From: Pseudomonadota bacterium
Lineage (GTDB): Bacteria; Pseudomonadota; Alphaproteobacteria; Sphingomonadales; Sphingomonadaceae
Length of the DNA stretch: 45,023 nucleotides
Direction: 5' to 3'
Assembly: GCA_963205175.1 (NCBI GenBank)
Contig: CAUJIW010000024.1
Span: 1-45,023 of the forward strand
The notes below the pieces were generated by a model that was not told where the DNA came from, made no database searches, and saw only the letters and a list, made by a program, of their open reading frames with translations. Position 1 is the stretch's first letter. Each line of letters opens with the position of its first letter. Positions 16,837 to 24,625 of this stretch are shown here, one piece after another. The position numbers and the translations under genes are program-made.

Positions 16837-17012
16837 TGTCGCACCATCCCTCATGTGGGCGGCACCTTAGCGCGACACGGCTCCGACGCCAGCCCTTGCA
16901 GCGCAACAAATCATGTCTGGATCCCGTCAGCGAGAGCCTGTGCGACGTTATTGCACAGGGAGTTGATCGATCTACCGGGCCGCACCCTGAGGACGCCTAC
17001 CCGGCACGAGCT

Positions 17013-17228
17013 TCAGTGCACACCGTCGGCGATCGCCTCCAGCGTCCGCACCCGCTCGCGCAGGGCGGTGAACTCGCTGGTGGAGCAGGCGAGCGCCGCT
17101 GCCTGTATGTCCAGTTCCCGATGCCGCAGACCCATCAGCCGGCGGATCGTCCACACCCACAGCCCGGCGCCGATCGACAGCACCCCCAGACTGAAGGCAA
17201 CACTCATCCATGCGATGGAATTCGCCAT
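17013..17228 (-). CDS. Small membrane/coiled-coil protein, last in psp operon
   Basis: This is a 71-residue protein whose start follows GGAGCGGGAACA. It has one N-terminal membrane segment (about residues 6-28) and a helical C-terminus. The tail TALRERVRTLEAIADG resembles the tails of the two genes upstream and of PspB. It is probably anchored in the inner membrane with the helix on the cytoplasmic side. It has no recognised family. It is the most distal gene of the leftward psp set, about 90 bp from the preceding one. Confidence 0.6.
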   Translation of the reverse strand: MANSIAWMSVAFSLGVLSIGAGLWVWTIRRLMGLRHRELDIQAAALACSTSEFTALRERVRTLEAIADGVH

Positions 17229-17320
17229 TGTTCCCGCTCCGATTAATCCGGCACGACGGGTGCCTCACCCGTCGTCCGCCAGACCCTCAACCCCGTCACC
17301 GGTACTGGTGCGGGGGAGGA

Positions 17321-17551
17321 TTATCCACGCAGACTGTCAATCTCGTCGGCCAGGCGCCTGGCTGGATCAATGGCCAGTTTCTCCAGCACCTGGACACGCT
17401 CATGCAACTGGTCAACCCGGTGCCTGAGGGCCGCCATTTCGGCCTCGGCAGCATCGCCGTCCCCGCTCTCCCGATGCCGGAAGCGTGCCTTGAGCACAGT
17501 GCCAATGGTTACGATGAGGACGATGCCAAGCACCATCTCGAACGGATTCAT
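17321..17551 (-). CDS. Small membrane/coiled-coil protein in psp operon
   Basis: This 76-residue protein starts at ATG 17551, well placed after GAGGGGAACATTC. A membrane segment (residues 4-22) is followed by a short basic linker. A helical tail, LRHRVDQLHERVQVLEKLA, follows with heptad spacing, ending in RRLADEIDSLRG. The same DEI(D/E)xLR ending occurs in the gene upstream and in PspC. The fold plan (one helix plus coiled coil) is that of PspB, which suggests an origin by duplication in this operon. Function unknown. Confidence 0.65.
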   Translation of the reverse strand: MNPFEMVLGIVLIVTIGTVLKARFRHRESGDGDAAEAEMAALRHRVDQLHERVQVLEKLAIDPARRLADEIDSLRG

Positions 17552-17609
17552 GAATGTTCCCCTCATGCGGCCCGCCGCTATTGGTCAGGGCCCAACCCCC
17601 TGGTCAATT

Positions 17610-17876
17610 TCAGTTCAGCGGCTCGTTACGAAGCCGCTCAATCTCATGAGCGAGATCGGCGGAGCGATCGGTGAGGATGCGCTCCAGCACCCGCACCCGC
17701 TGCTCCAGCCGCTCCACGGTGGCGCTGTTGCGCGCCGCCTGCTCGCTGGTCTGTTGCGCCAGAATGTCCAGCTGGCGCTCGCGCAGCTTGAACCAGCGGC
17801 GGGCAACGTCGGCCAGCACCCCGAACACCACGGGCACGGCGACGACAACCACGAAAAACCAGATCCACGGTGGCAT
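17610..17876 (-). CDS. PspB-like small membrane/coiled-coil protein
   Basis: This 88-residue protein starts after GGAGGGGTGAGG. The first 24 residues (MPPWIWFFVVVVAVPVVFGV) form a membrane helix. A basic stretch, RRWFKLRERQLD, and a long heptad-type helix follow. The tail VERLEQRVRVLERILTDRS and the ending LAHEIERLRNEP closely parallel the tail of PspB (LDARLHSIERILDAE) and the end of PspC (LSAEIDRLR). It follows pspC by 48 bp. I read it as a third PspB-type partner, with function inferred only from context. Confidence 0.7.
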   Translation of the reverse strand: MPPWIWFFVVVVAVPVVFGVLADVARRWFKLRERQLDILAQQTSEQAARNSATVERLEQRVRVLERILTDRSADLAHEIERLRNEPLN

Positions 17877-17924
17877 TGCCTCACCCCTCCTGGCTTCAAC
17901 CCCGCCCCGTCGACCCGGCCGCGC

Positions 17925-18302
17925 TCAGCGCAGCCGGTCGATCTCGGCCGACAGGCTGCGGTTCGACGACGTCATGTAGGCCTCGACATCGCGCAGGCGA
18001 CGATCAATGTCGCGGAAGCTGCCACGCGTGTCGCGGATCGTCACCGATGGCGAGGTCCGCACACGACGCCAGAAGGCCTGCTCGTCGGCGGGAATGTCAT
18101 AGAGCTCGCGTGGCTTGGCATCCGCGACAATGCCAATGATCGGGTAGATCAGGATCGGCCAGCCGCCGGCGAACAGCGTGAGCAGCACCACCGCCACCCG
18201 CACCCACATCACGTCGATGCCAAAGTAGTCGGCGAACCCGGCGCACACGCCCATCAGCTTGCCATTGCGCTTGTCGAGATAAAATTTGGTCCTGCTGATC
18301 AT
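17925..18302 (-). CDS. pspC: Phage shock protein C
   Basis: This 125-residue inner-membrane protein is of the PspC family. The PspC domain occupies residues 1-62, with KFYLDKRNGKLMGVCAGFADYFGID leading into a hydrophobic hairpin that ends at PIIGIVADAKP. The C-terminal part is polar and helical (FRDIDRRLRDVEAYM ... LSAEIDRLR). In E. coli, PspC with PspB senses envelope damage and binds PspA, freeing PspF. The start at 18302 follows AAGGGATC. The longer frame to 18338 overlaps pspB. pspB ends 17 bp before this start. Confidence 0.93.
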   Translation of the reverse strand: MISRTKFYLDKRNGKLMGVCAGFADYFGIDVMWVRVAVVLLTLFAGGWPILIYPIIGIVADAKPRELYDIPADEQAFWRRVRTSPSVTIRDTRGSFRDIDRRLRDVEAYMTSSNRSLSAEIDRLR

Positions 18303-18319
18303 CGTGGTGATCCCTTGTC

Positions 18320-18544
18320 TCAGTTCTCGCGCCGCCACTGAGGGTTTTCGGCATCGAGAATGCGTTCGATGGAATGGAGCCTGGCATCGAGCCGGCGGGC
18401 CGTTTCATGGAGATCGTCGAGCAACTGTTCATCGTCGCCGGAAATGGTGCGCATCCGCTTCCACTGGGTGACGTAGTGGAAAATCATCCCTGGCAGACCG
18501 ATGAACAGGATGCCGACGATCAGCACCGGCATGAGTTCGTCCAT
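18320..18544 (-). CDS. pspB: Phage shock protein B
   Basis: This is a 74-residue protein of the PspB type. A membrane helix (residues 5-27, LMPVLIVGILFIGLPGMIFHYV) is followed by a charged amphipathic helix, LHETARRLDARLHSIERILD. PspB cooperates with PspC in stress sensing at the inner membrane. It lies 12 bp after pspA and 17 bp before pspC, and a GGGGAT precedes the ATG. Length and position match the usual pspA-pspB-pspC order. Confidence 0.9.
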   Translation of the reverse strand: MDELMPVLIVGILFIGLPGMIFHYVTQWKRMRTISGDDEQLLDDLHETARRLDARLHSIERILDAENPQWRREN

Positions 18545-18556
18545 GTCGTATCCCCG

Positions 18557-19225
18557 TTACTTGCTGTCGCCGCCGACCTTGGCTTTGAGCGCCGCCAGCT
18601 CCGCCTCGACGGCATCACTGGCCTTCAGCTCGGCGAACTCTTCCTCCAGCGTCTTGGTCTTGCCGAGATCATAGGACTCAACACGACCTTCCGCCAGATC
18701 GACCCGCCGTTCCATCAGCGCGAACCGCTGGAAGGCCTCGTCGATCTTCGGGCTCGACATCATCCGGCGCATCCGCGACCGGTTTTCCAGTGTCTCCAGC
18801 CGGTTGAGGATGCTGGTCTGGCGCGTCCGCGCCTCGCGCAGCTTGGCCTCAAGCTTCTGGATATCCTCCTCATGCTTGGCCAGTGCTTCATCCAGCACGC
18901 TCATATCATGGAGGATCTGGTCGGCCATCTGGCCCAGCTTCTGCTTTTCGACCAGTGCGGCCTTGGCGAGATCCTCCCGCCCCTTCGACAGCGCCAGTTC
19001 GGCTTTTTCGGCCCACGATGACTGGGCGGCATCAAGCCGCTGCAGCGTACGCCGGGCCTCCTTCTGGTCGGCGATGGCACGGGCGGCGGAGGCGCGCACC
19101 TCCACCAGCGTTTCCTCCATCTCCAGGATGATCATGCGGATCATCTTGGCCGGATCCTCGGCCTTGTCGAGCAGGTCGCTGACGTTGGCCGAGATGATGT
19201 CGCCGAGGCGGGAAAAGATACCCAT
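18557..19225 (-). CDS. pspA: Phage shock protein A (PspA/IM30)
   Basis: This 222-residue protein of the ESCRT-III-like PspA/Vipp1 family is nearly all alpha-helical. It opens with the amphipathic membrane-binding helix MGIFSRLGDIISANVSDLLD, then EDPAKMIRMIILEMEETLVEVR, as in the family. Start 19225 is preferred over the longer frame to 19270 because MGIFSR is the family start. PspA binds and inhibits PspF when unstressed, and assembles on damaged membrane to preserve proton-motive force under stress. It is the second gene of the leftward transcript. The first is a short secreted peptide gene. Confidence 0.96.
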   Translation of the reverse strand: MGIFSRLGDIISANVSDLLDKAEDPAKMIRMIILEMEETLVEVRASAARAIADQKEARRTLQRLDAAQSSWAEKAELALSKGREDLAKAALVEKQKLGQMADQILHDMSVLDEALAKHEEDIQKLEAKLREARTRQTSILNRLETLENRSRMRRMMSSPKIDEAFQRFALMERRVDLAEGRVESYDLGKTKTLEEEFAELKASDAVEAELAALKAKVGGDSK

Positions 19226-19294
19226 GGACAAGCTCCTACTGGTTGATTTCTGAGCGGGCGGACCCGCCATGACGGAAAAGCGGACGCCCGCGCC

Positions 19295-19465
19295 TTACAG
19301 CGCGAACAGGATGCGACCATGCGCCGGAGCCGGCACCGGATTGGCGGCGCCATTGGCCGCGGCCGGACCGGCGGCGATGGTGAGCGCGAGACCGCCGGCG
19401 ATCAGCGCCGCGAGGCCGCACAACAGGGTCTGCTTGATGGACCCGATCAGGCTGGTGGTGGTCAT
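19295..19465 (-). CDS. Short secreted or membrane peptide, first gene after the sigma-54 promoter
   Basis: This is a 56-residue open frame with GAGGGG 8 bases before ATG 19465. It has a basic N-terminal part and a hydrophobic core (LLCGLAALIAGGLALTIAAG). A possible signal-peptidase site, PAAANG, follows, leaving a mature peptide of about 20 residues (AANPVPAPAHGRILFAL). It lies between the sigma-54 promoter and pspA, so it would be the first product of the psp transcript. No homologue is known to me. It may be an unrecognised psp component or a leader peptide. Confidence 0.55.
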   Translation of the reverse strand: MTTTSLIGSIKQTLLCGLAALIAGGLALTIAAGPAAANGAANPVPAPAHGRILFAL

Positions 19466-19524
19466 TGGTCGTCCCCTCATCGAAATTGTGATGCGGCATC
19501 CGTGCCGCTGATGCCAAGGGTAAC

Positions 19525-19540
19525 AGCAGGAACCGTGCCA
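19525..19540 (-). promoter_or_regulatory. Sigma-54 (RpoN) promoter of the psp operon
   Basis: On the minus strand, TGGCACG (19540-19534), GTTC, then CTGCT (19529-19525) matches the sigma-54 consensus TGGCACG-N4-TTGCW with one difference. The -24 GG and -12 GC are both present at the exact spacing. Transcription should start near 19514, about 50 bases before the first start codon. The divergent pspF encodes the matching activator. Confidence 0.85.
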
Positions 19541-19615
19541 ACTCGCGACGGCGCTTCAACGCATTGTTTTTCATGCATAATATGAAGACGACCTTGCAGG
19601 CGACGAAAAATAGAT

Positions 19616-19652
19616 TTGCCAATATTTAGCGTTATTTGCTAATCTTTGGCAA
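19616..19652. promoter_or_regulatory. Twin PspF-type upstream activating sites
   Basis: Two 13-bp inverted repeats of the form GCYAA-N3-TTRGC lie at 19618-19630 (GCCAA-TAT-TTAGC) and 19638-19650 (GCTAA-TCT-TTGGC). Their centres are 20 bp apart, two DNA turns. Together they form one larger perfect-armed palindrome. They lie about 110 and 130 bp upstream of the expected psp transcription start. The second abuts the pspF start codon. This is the spacing expected of paired enhancer sites for PspF, and also suits negative autoregulation of pspF. Confidence 0.7.
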
Positions 19653-20689
19653 TGGCACCGGACATTCAGCGCCTCATCGGCCAGAGCGGCCCCTTCCTCG
19701 ACGTGCTGGAGCATGCCTCCCGCATCGCGGCCCTCAACCGGCCGGTGCTGGTGATCGGCGAGCGCGGCACTGGCAAGGAGCTGATCGGCGAGCGCCTGCA
19801 CCGACTGTCGCCGCGCTGGGAGGAGCCGTTCATCCAGCTCAACTGCGCCGCCCTGCCGGAGAATCTGATCGACGCCGAGCTGTTCGGTTATGAGCCGGGC
19901 GCCTTCACCGGCGCCACCCGCGCTCGCGCCGGCCGGGTCGAGGAAGCCGACGGCGGCACCCTGTTTCTGGACGTGATCGCCACCCTGTCGGCCCAGGCCC
20001 AGGAGAAACTGCTGCGGGTGATCGAATACGGCCAGCTGCAGCGACTGGGCGCCAACAAGACCATCGAGGTCGACGTACGGGTGATCGGCGCCACCAACGA
20101 GGATCTGCCGGGACTGGTGGAGCGCGGCCGCTTCCGCGCCGATCTGCTCGACCGGCTGTCGTTCGACGTCCTGACCCTGCCACCGCTGCGGGCGCGCGCC
20201 GACGACATCCCGTTGCTGGCCGATTTCTTCGGCCGGCGCATGGCGCTGGAGCTGGGCTGGGACGGCTTCCCCGGCTTCACGGCCGAGGCCGCCACCGCCC
20301 TGAACCAGCAGAGCTGGCCCGGCAACGTGCGCGAACTGAAGAACGTGGTGGAGCGCGCGGTTTACCGCTGGGGCGACGCGGAAAACCCGGTGGCGCACAT
20401 CGTCTTCGATCCCTTCGAGTCGCCGTTCCGCCCCGCCAGCCCATCATCCCCGACGGCTGTGCCCCGGCCCGTCACAGACGACTCGACGCCTCCCCTCGCC
20501 TCCCTGGCCGGCGCTCCTGCCAGTCCTCCGGTCCCGGACTTTCGCAAGGCGGTGGCGGCCTACGAGGCCAGCATCCTGTCAGCAGCCCTGGCACGGGCAC
20601 GCTTCAACCAGCGCGAGGCTGCCGCCGCGCTCAACCTCAGCTACGACCAGTTGCGCCATGCGCTGAAAAAACACCGGCTGCTGGACTGA
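19652..20689 (+). CDS. pspF: Psp operon transcriptional activator PspF (sigma-54-dependent)
   Basis: This 345-residue enhancer-binding protein lacks an N-terminal receiver domain, as PspF does. The AAA+ domain fills residues 1-245, starting IQRLIGQSGPFLDVLEHAS. It has Walker A GERGTGKE, the sigma-54-contacting loop EPGAFTGATRA, Walker B GGTLFLDVIA and WPGNVRELKNVVERA. After a Pro/Ser-rich linker, a Fis-type helix-turn-helix (REAAAALNLSYDQLRHALKKH) ends the chain. No ribosome-binding site is visible before ATG 19652 or the TTG at 19646, so expression may be low. It is divergent from the psp operon and probably held inactive by PspA. Confidence 0.94.
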   Translation: MAPDIQRLIGQSGPFLDVLEHASRIAALNRPVLVIGERGTGKELIGERLHRLSPRWEEPFIQLNCAALPENLIDAELFGYEPGAFTGATRARAGRVEEADGGTLFLDVIATLSAQAQEKLLRVIEYGQLQRLGANKTIEVDVRVIGATNEDLPGLVERGRFRADLLDRLSFDVLTLPPLRARADDIPLLADFFGRRMALELGWDGFPGFTAEAATALNQQSWPGNVRELKNVVERAVYRWGDAENPVAHIVFDPFESPFRPASPSSPTAVPRPVTDDSTPPLASLAGAPASPPVPDFRKAVAAYEASILSAALARARFNQREAAAALNLSYDQLRHALKKHRLLD

Positions 20690-20820
20690 GCAGGCATGCG
20701 ATTACCCGCGCCGACCAGCGATCGATTGCGCCTGATCGGGAATTTCCATTAAGAACGCCCTGTCATTCGCCGCCCCGTCCGCTATCTAGCGGGGGACAGT
20801 CAAACGAGGAGGTTTCACCC

Positions 20821-21420
20821 ATGGCATTCACCCTGCCTGAACTGCCCTACGCGCCGACGGCGCTTGAGCCGCACATGTCGGCCAACACCTTCAGCTTCCA
20901 CCATGCCAAGCACCACAACGCCTATGTGGTGAACCTCAACAACCTGCTGGCCGGCAAGCCACTGGCCGAGGCCGATCTCGAAACGGTGATCAAGGAAGCC
21001 GCCAAGGATCCGGCGATGGCCGGCGTGTTCAACAACGCCGCGCAGGTGTGGAACCACACCTTCTTCTGGAACAGCATGAAGCCGGGTGGCGGCGGCAAGC
21101 CGACCGGCGCCATCGCCGCCAAGATCGACGCCGACCTCGGCGGCTATGATGCCTTCGTCGAGCAGTTCAAGGCCGCCGCCACCACCCAGTTCGGCTCGGG
21201 CTGGGCCTGGCTGGTGCTGGAGAACGGCAAGCTGAAGGTCACCAAGACCGGCAATGCCGACCTGCCGCTGGTGCATGGCCAGACCGCGCTGCTGACCGTC
21301 GACGTGTGGGAACATGCCTACTACCTCGACTACCAGAACCGCCGGCCGGATTTCGTGCAGGCCTACCTCGACCATCTGGTCAACTGGGACTTCGCCAACG
21401 CCAACCTGGCCTCGGCGTAA
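20821..21420 (+). CDS. sodB: Iron-type superoxide dismutase
   Basis: This 199-residue cytoplasmic enzyme converts superoxide to oxygen and hydrogen peroxide. Metal ligands are recognised in FHHAKHHNAYV, VWNHTFFWNSM and DVWEHAYYLDYQ. The pattern FNNAAQVWNH, with GSGWAWLV, is usual for the Fe type, although Mn or cambialistic use cannot be excluded from sequence alone. The ATG follows GAGGAGG at 6-10 bases, a strong site. A terminator lies 44 bp after the stop. Confidence 0.95.
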   Translation: MAFTLPELPYAPTALEPHMSANTFSFHHAKHHNAYVVNLNNLLAGKPLAEADLETVIKEAAKDPAMAGVFNNAAQVWNHTFFWNSMKPGGGGKPTGAIAAKIDADLGGYDAFVEQFKAAATTQFGSGWAWLVLENGKLKVTKTGNADLPLVHGQTALLTVDVWEHAYYLDYQNRRPDFVQAYLDHLVNWDFANANLASA

Positions 21421-21464
21421 GCTCCCGCCAGCCGGCCCGTCGGGCTGGCGCAGGCGTCCAGCGC

Positions 21465-21494
21465 GGCTGCCGGTCACCCGACCGGCAGCCGTTT
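21465..21494 (+). terminator. Hairpin terminator after sodB
   Basis: Ten-bp perfect arms, GGCTGCCGGT (21465-21474) and ACCGGCAGCC (21481-21490), enclose a six-base loop, followed by GTTTCC. The T-run is short. A weaker hairpin, CCAGCC with GGCTGG, lies just upstream. Confidence 0.7.
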
Positions 21495-21558
21495 CCGCGT
21501 CAGGCCGAACGAACGGGCGGACCTTGCCTCCGCCGGTGGCGCCGCTACCATTCCGCTC

Positions 21559-22098
21559 ATGAACACCTCCCTGCCCGAGCACCACCGCTTCACCCGCCGC
21601 GTCCCCGACGGCGACAGCCTTGAGCGCCGCGTCTGCGACTCCTGTGGTTTCATCGACTATGAAAACCCCAAGGTGGTGGTGGGTGCCGTGGTCACCCAGG
21701 GCCCGCGCATCCTGCTGTGCCGGCGCGCCATCGAACCGCGCCACGGCTACTGGACGCTGCCCGCCGGCTTCATGGAACTGCACGAGACCGCGGAGGAAGG
21801 CGCCCGGCGCGAGGCCCGCGAAGAAGCCTGCGCCGACATCCGCATCACCGGCGTGCTGGCGGTCTATTCCATCCCGCGCATTTCGCAGGTGCAGATCATC
21901 CATCGGGCGGAACTGGCCTCCCCCGACATCGCGCCGGGCGCGGAAAGCCTGGAGGTGCGGCTGTTCGACTGGGCGGACATCCCGTGGGACGCGCTGGCCT
22001 TCCCCTCGGTGCGCTGGGCGCTGGAGCATCATCGCGATTTTCTTGCCGGCAAGCCAACACCGTTCATCAACCCGTCAGGAGACTTGGGCGACTATTGA
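21559..22098 (+). CDS. Nudix hydrolase with N-terminal Cys pair
   Basis: This 179-residue enzyme carries the Nudix box [21 protein letters not shown], read over residues 72-92, in which the last Gly of the consensus is replaced by Ala or Cys. A CDSCGF pair just before ([11 protein letters not shown]) resembles half of the zinc ribbon found in NudC-like and related Nudix proteins, but only one CxxC is present. The substrate is a nucleoside diphosphate linked to some other moiety; ADP-ribose or NADH are possibilities. The C-terminus, [20 protein letters not shown], is usual for the family. It is followed 23 bp later by an esterase gene on the same strand. Confidence 0.9.
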   Translation: MNTSLPEHHRFTRRVPDGDSLERRVCDSCGFIDYENPKVVVGAVVTQGPRILLCRRAIEPRHGYWTLPAGFMELHETAEEGARREAREEACADIRITGVLAVYSIPRISQVQIIHRAELASPDIAPGAESLEVRLFDWADIPWDALAFPSVRWALEHHRDFLAGKPTPFINPSGDLGDY

Positions 22099-22121
22099 CC
22101 ACCCTTTCACCGGAGGCTCCC

Positions 22122-23063
22122 GTGACGATTGCTCGCCATCTCGCCCGCGCCAGCCTGCTAGCCACCCTCGCCCTGACCGCCGTCATCCCACCCGCCATCA
22201 CCCCGCCCGCAACAGCCGGCCCGCTACGCGACCGGCTGGCCGCCCGAATGGCGCCCGGCGGCGAGGCGGCGCGAAAGATCGACCCCGCCAGCCTGCCTAC
22301 GGGCAGCCGCGTGCTCGCCAACCAGCATTACGGTGAGGATGCCGCGGAGACCTACGACGTCTATCTGCCGCCAGCGCCGCGCAACGCCCCCATCCTGTTT
22401 ATGGTTCATGGTGGTGGCTGGGCACACGGCGACAAGGCGATGAGCCGAGTCGTCACCAACAAGGTGAATCACTGGCCGCCCAAGGGCTATGTTCTGGTGT
22501 CGATCAACTACCCGATGCTGCCGCAGGCCGACCCGTTGGCCCAGGCGGACGCGGTGGCCCGGGCCGTGGCGCAGGTCCAGCAGGCCGCCCCCGGCTGGGG
22601 CGGCGACCCGGCCCGGATGGTGCTGATGGGCCATTCCGCCGGCGCCCACCTGGTGTCGCTGGTCAGCGCCGACCCCGGCTATGCCGCCAAGGCGGGCGCC
22701 CGGCCGTGGCTCGGCACCGTGGCGCTGGACAGCGCCGCCTTCGACGTGGTGGCGATCATGGAGCAGCGCCACTTCAAGCTCTACGACACCGCCTTCGGCA
22801 CTGATCCAGCTTTCGGGCGCGCCGCCTCGCCCGATCATCAACTCTCGGGCAAGCCGGCGCCGATGCTGCTGGTGTGTTCGTCGAAGCGGGCGGATTCCTG
22901 CGCCCAGGCGCGGCGGTTCACACAGGCGATGACCGCACGCGGCGCCAGCGCCCGGGTGCTGCCAGTCGCACTCAGCCACGGCGACATCAACGGCACGCTG
23001 GGCGCCGACTCCGCCTACACCCGCGATGTCGACGCCTTCCTCGGCGGGCTCGGCCTGCCCTGA
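22122..23063 (+). CDS. Secreted alpha/beta-hydrolase (BD-FAE/HSL-like esterase)
   Basis: This 313-residue precursor starts at GTG 22122, five bases after GGAGG (22112-22116). An N-terminal signal peptide (ARASLLATLALTAV...PATAG) suggests export to the periplasm. The oxyanion-hole motif HGGGW, nucleophile Ser172 in GHSAGA, and the likely catalytic His in ALSHGDIN follow. An Asp in the region VCSSKRADS probably completes the triad. The HGGGW form is typical of the hormone-sensitive-lipase and BD-FAE (carbohydrate feruloyl esterase) group; the substrate is unknown. The frame is open further upstream, but those codons overlap the Nudix gene and have no signal peptide. Confidence 0.88.
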   Translation: MTIARHLARASLLATLALTAVIPPAITPPATAGPLRDRLAARMAPGGEAARKIDPASLPTGSRVLANQHYGEDAAETYDVYLPPAPRNAPILFMVHGGGWAHGDKAMSRVVTNKVNHWPPKGYVLVSINYPMLPQADPLAQADAVARAVAQVQQAAPGWGGDPARMVLMGHSAGAHLVSLVSADPGYAAKAGARPWLGTVALDSAAFDVVAIMEQRHFKLYDTAFGTDPAFGRAASPDHQLSGKPAPMLLVCSSKRADSCAQARRFTQAMTARGASARVLPVALSHGDINGTLGADSAYTRDVDAFLGGLGLP

Positions 23064-23120
23064 CAGCCCCCGACACTCCCCCCTCTTGCCACGAGCGTGC
23101 CCGCCCCGGTAGCATTCGCC

Positions 23121-24599
23121 ATGTCAGAGACGCCCGCCGCCATCCGTGACGCCGTCAACACCGTGCTGGACCAGCTGGAGGCCCTGCACGACGATGCCGT
23201 CGAGGCTCTACGGGCCGTACTGGGCCGCTACGTCGAAACGCGCGAGCCGCCGACGCCCGGTGAACGCGCGCGGTTCCGTTACCCCGAACTGCGGCTGACC
23301 TACCGGCCGGAAGGCGTGCCGCCGCCCAGCCATCGCGCCTTCGCCAAGGTGCAGACCCCCGGCGTCTATGCCACCACCGTCACCCAGCCGGCGCGCTTCC
23401 GCGCCTATCTCTCCGAGCAGCTCGAAGCCCTGGTGGCCGACTACGGCGTCACGCTGGCGGTGGCGCCGGGCCGGCAGGCCATCCCCTACCCCTATGTGCT
23501 GGAAGGCCAGGACGAACTGGGGGTGGGCGACATTCCGCCCTCGGAACTGGCCCAGCACTTCCCCACCCCCGACCTGACCCAGGTCGGCGACGAAATCGCC
23601 GACGGTCTGTGGGAGCCGGCGATGGGCGGCGGCCCGGACGCGCCGCGACCGCTGGCGCTGTTCGATGCCGTGCGGGTGGACTATTCGCTCAAGCGGCTGG
23701 TCCACTACACCGGCACCGACTGGCGGGCGGTGCAGCCGTGGATCCTGTTCACCAACTACCACCGTTATGTCGACGAGTTCATCCACTGGGCGATCGGCCA
23801 GCTGGTCGCCGACAGCCCCTATGTGGCGCTGGTGGCGGCCGGCGGCGTGCGCATCGAGCGCGGCTGCGTGCCGGACAACGCCTTCGAGCGAGTCGCCGCC
23901 GCACCCTGGCGGCGCCACCAGATGCCGGCCTATCATCTGCTCACCGCCGACGATCAGGGCGTCACCCTGGTCAACATCGGTGTCGGCCCGTCCAACGCCA
24001 AGACCATCACCGACCATCTGGCGGTGCTGCGGCCGCACTGCTGGCTGATGGTCGGCCATTGCGGCGGCCTGCGCGCCAGCCAGCGCATCGGCGACTATGT
24101 GCTGGCGCACGCCTATCTGCGCCAGGACCATATCCTCGACGACGCCCTGCCGCCGGCGGTGCCGATCCCGGCGCTGGCGGAAATCCAGGTGGCGTTGCAG
24201 GAGGCCGCCGCCCAGGTGACCGGCGATCGCGGCACCGAACTCAAGACCCGCCTGCGCACCGGCACGGTGGTGACCGACGACGACCGCAACTGGGAACTGC
24301 GCTGGAGCCAGGAACGCCGGCTGATCAACCTGTCGCGCGCCATCGCCATCGACATGGAAAGCGGCACCATCGCCGCCCAGGGCTACCGGCTGCGGGTGCC
24401 CTATGGCACGCTGCTGTGCGTCTCCGACAAGCCGCTGCACGGCGAGATCAAGCTGCCGGGCGCCGCCAATGCCTTCTACGAACGCGCCATCGGCGAACAT
24501 CTGATGATCGGACTGAAGGCGCTCGACCTGCTGCGCGGCGAAGTCGCCAGCCTGCACTCCCGCAAGCTGCGCAGCTTCGACGAGCCGCCGTTCCGCTGA
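23121..24599 (+). CDS. amn: AMP nucleosidase
   Basis: This 492-residue enzyme hydrolyses AMP to adenine and ribose 5-phosphate and so tunes the adenylate pool. ATG 23121 is preferred to the GTG at 23097. Neither has a good ribosome-binding site. The N-terminal half has the Amn-specific domain (RFRYPELRLTY, YVLEGQDELGV, YTGTDWRAVQPWILFTNYHRYVDEF). The C-terminal half is a purine-nucleoside-phosphorylase fold with GVGPSNAKTI, MVGHCGGLRASQRIGDYV, AIDMESGTIAAQGYR and LLCVSDKPLHGE. The length matches the E. coli enzyme (484). The next gene is convergent, 26 bp away. Confidence 0.95.
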   Translation: MSETPAAIRDAVNTVLDQLEALHDDAVEALRAVLGRYVETREPPTPGERARFRYPELRLTYRPEGVPPPSHRAFAKVQTPGVYATTVTQPARFRAYLSEQLEALVADYGVTLAVAPGRQAIPYPYVLEGQDELGVGDIPPSELAQHFPTPDLTQVGDEIADGLWEPAMGGGPDAPRPLALFDAVRVDYSLKRLVHYTGTDWRAVQPWILFTNYHRYVDEFIHWAIGQLVADSPYVALVAAGGVRIERGCVPDNAFERVAAAPWRRHQMPAYHLLTADDQGVTLVNIGVGPSNAKTITDHLAVLRPHCWLMVGHCGGLRASQRIGDYVLAHAYLRQDHILDDALPPAVPIPALAEIQVALQEAAAQVTGDRGTELKTRLRTGTVVTDDDRNWELRWSQERRLINLSRAIAIDMESGTIAAQGYRLRVPYGTLLCVSDKPLHGEIKLPGAANAFYERAIGEHLMIGLKALDLLRGEVASLHSRKLRSFDEPPFR

Positions 24600-24625
24600 C
24601 GCCGCGCCATCAGGGGAACAGGCGG

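Noticed and set aside
17013-20689. Prophage origin of the phage-shock genes
   Set aside because: No phage structural or integrase genes are present; psp is a host envelope-stress system despite its name.
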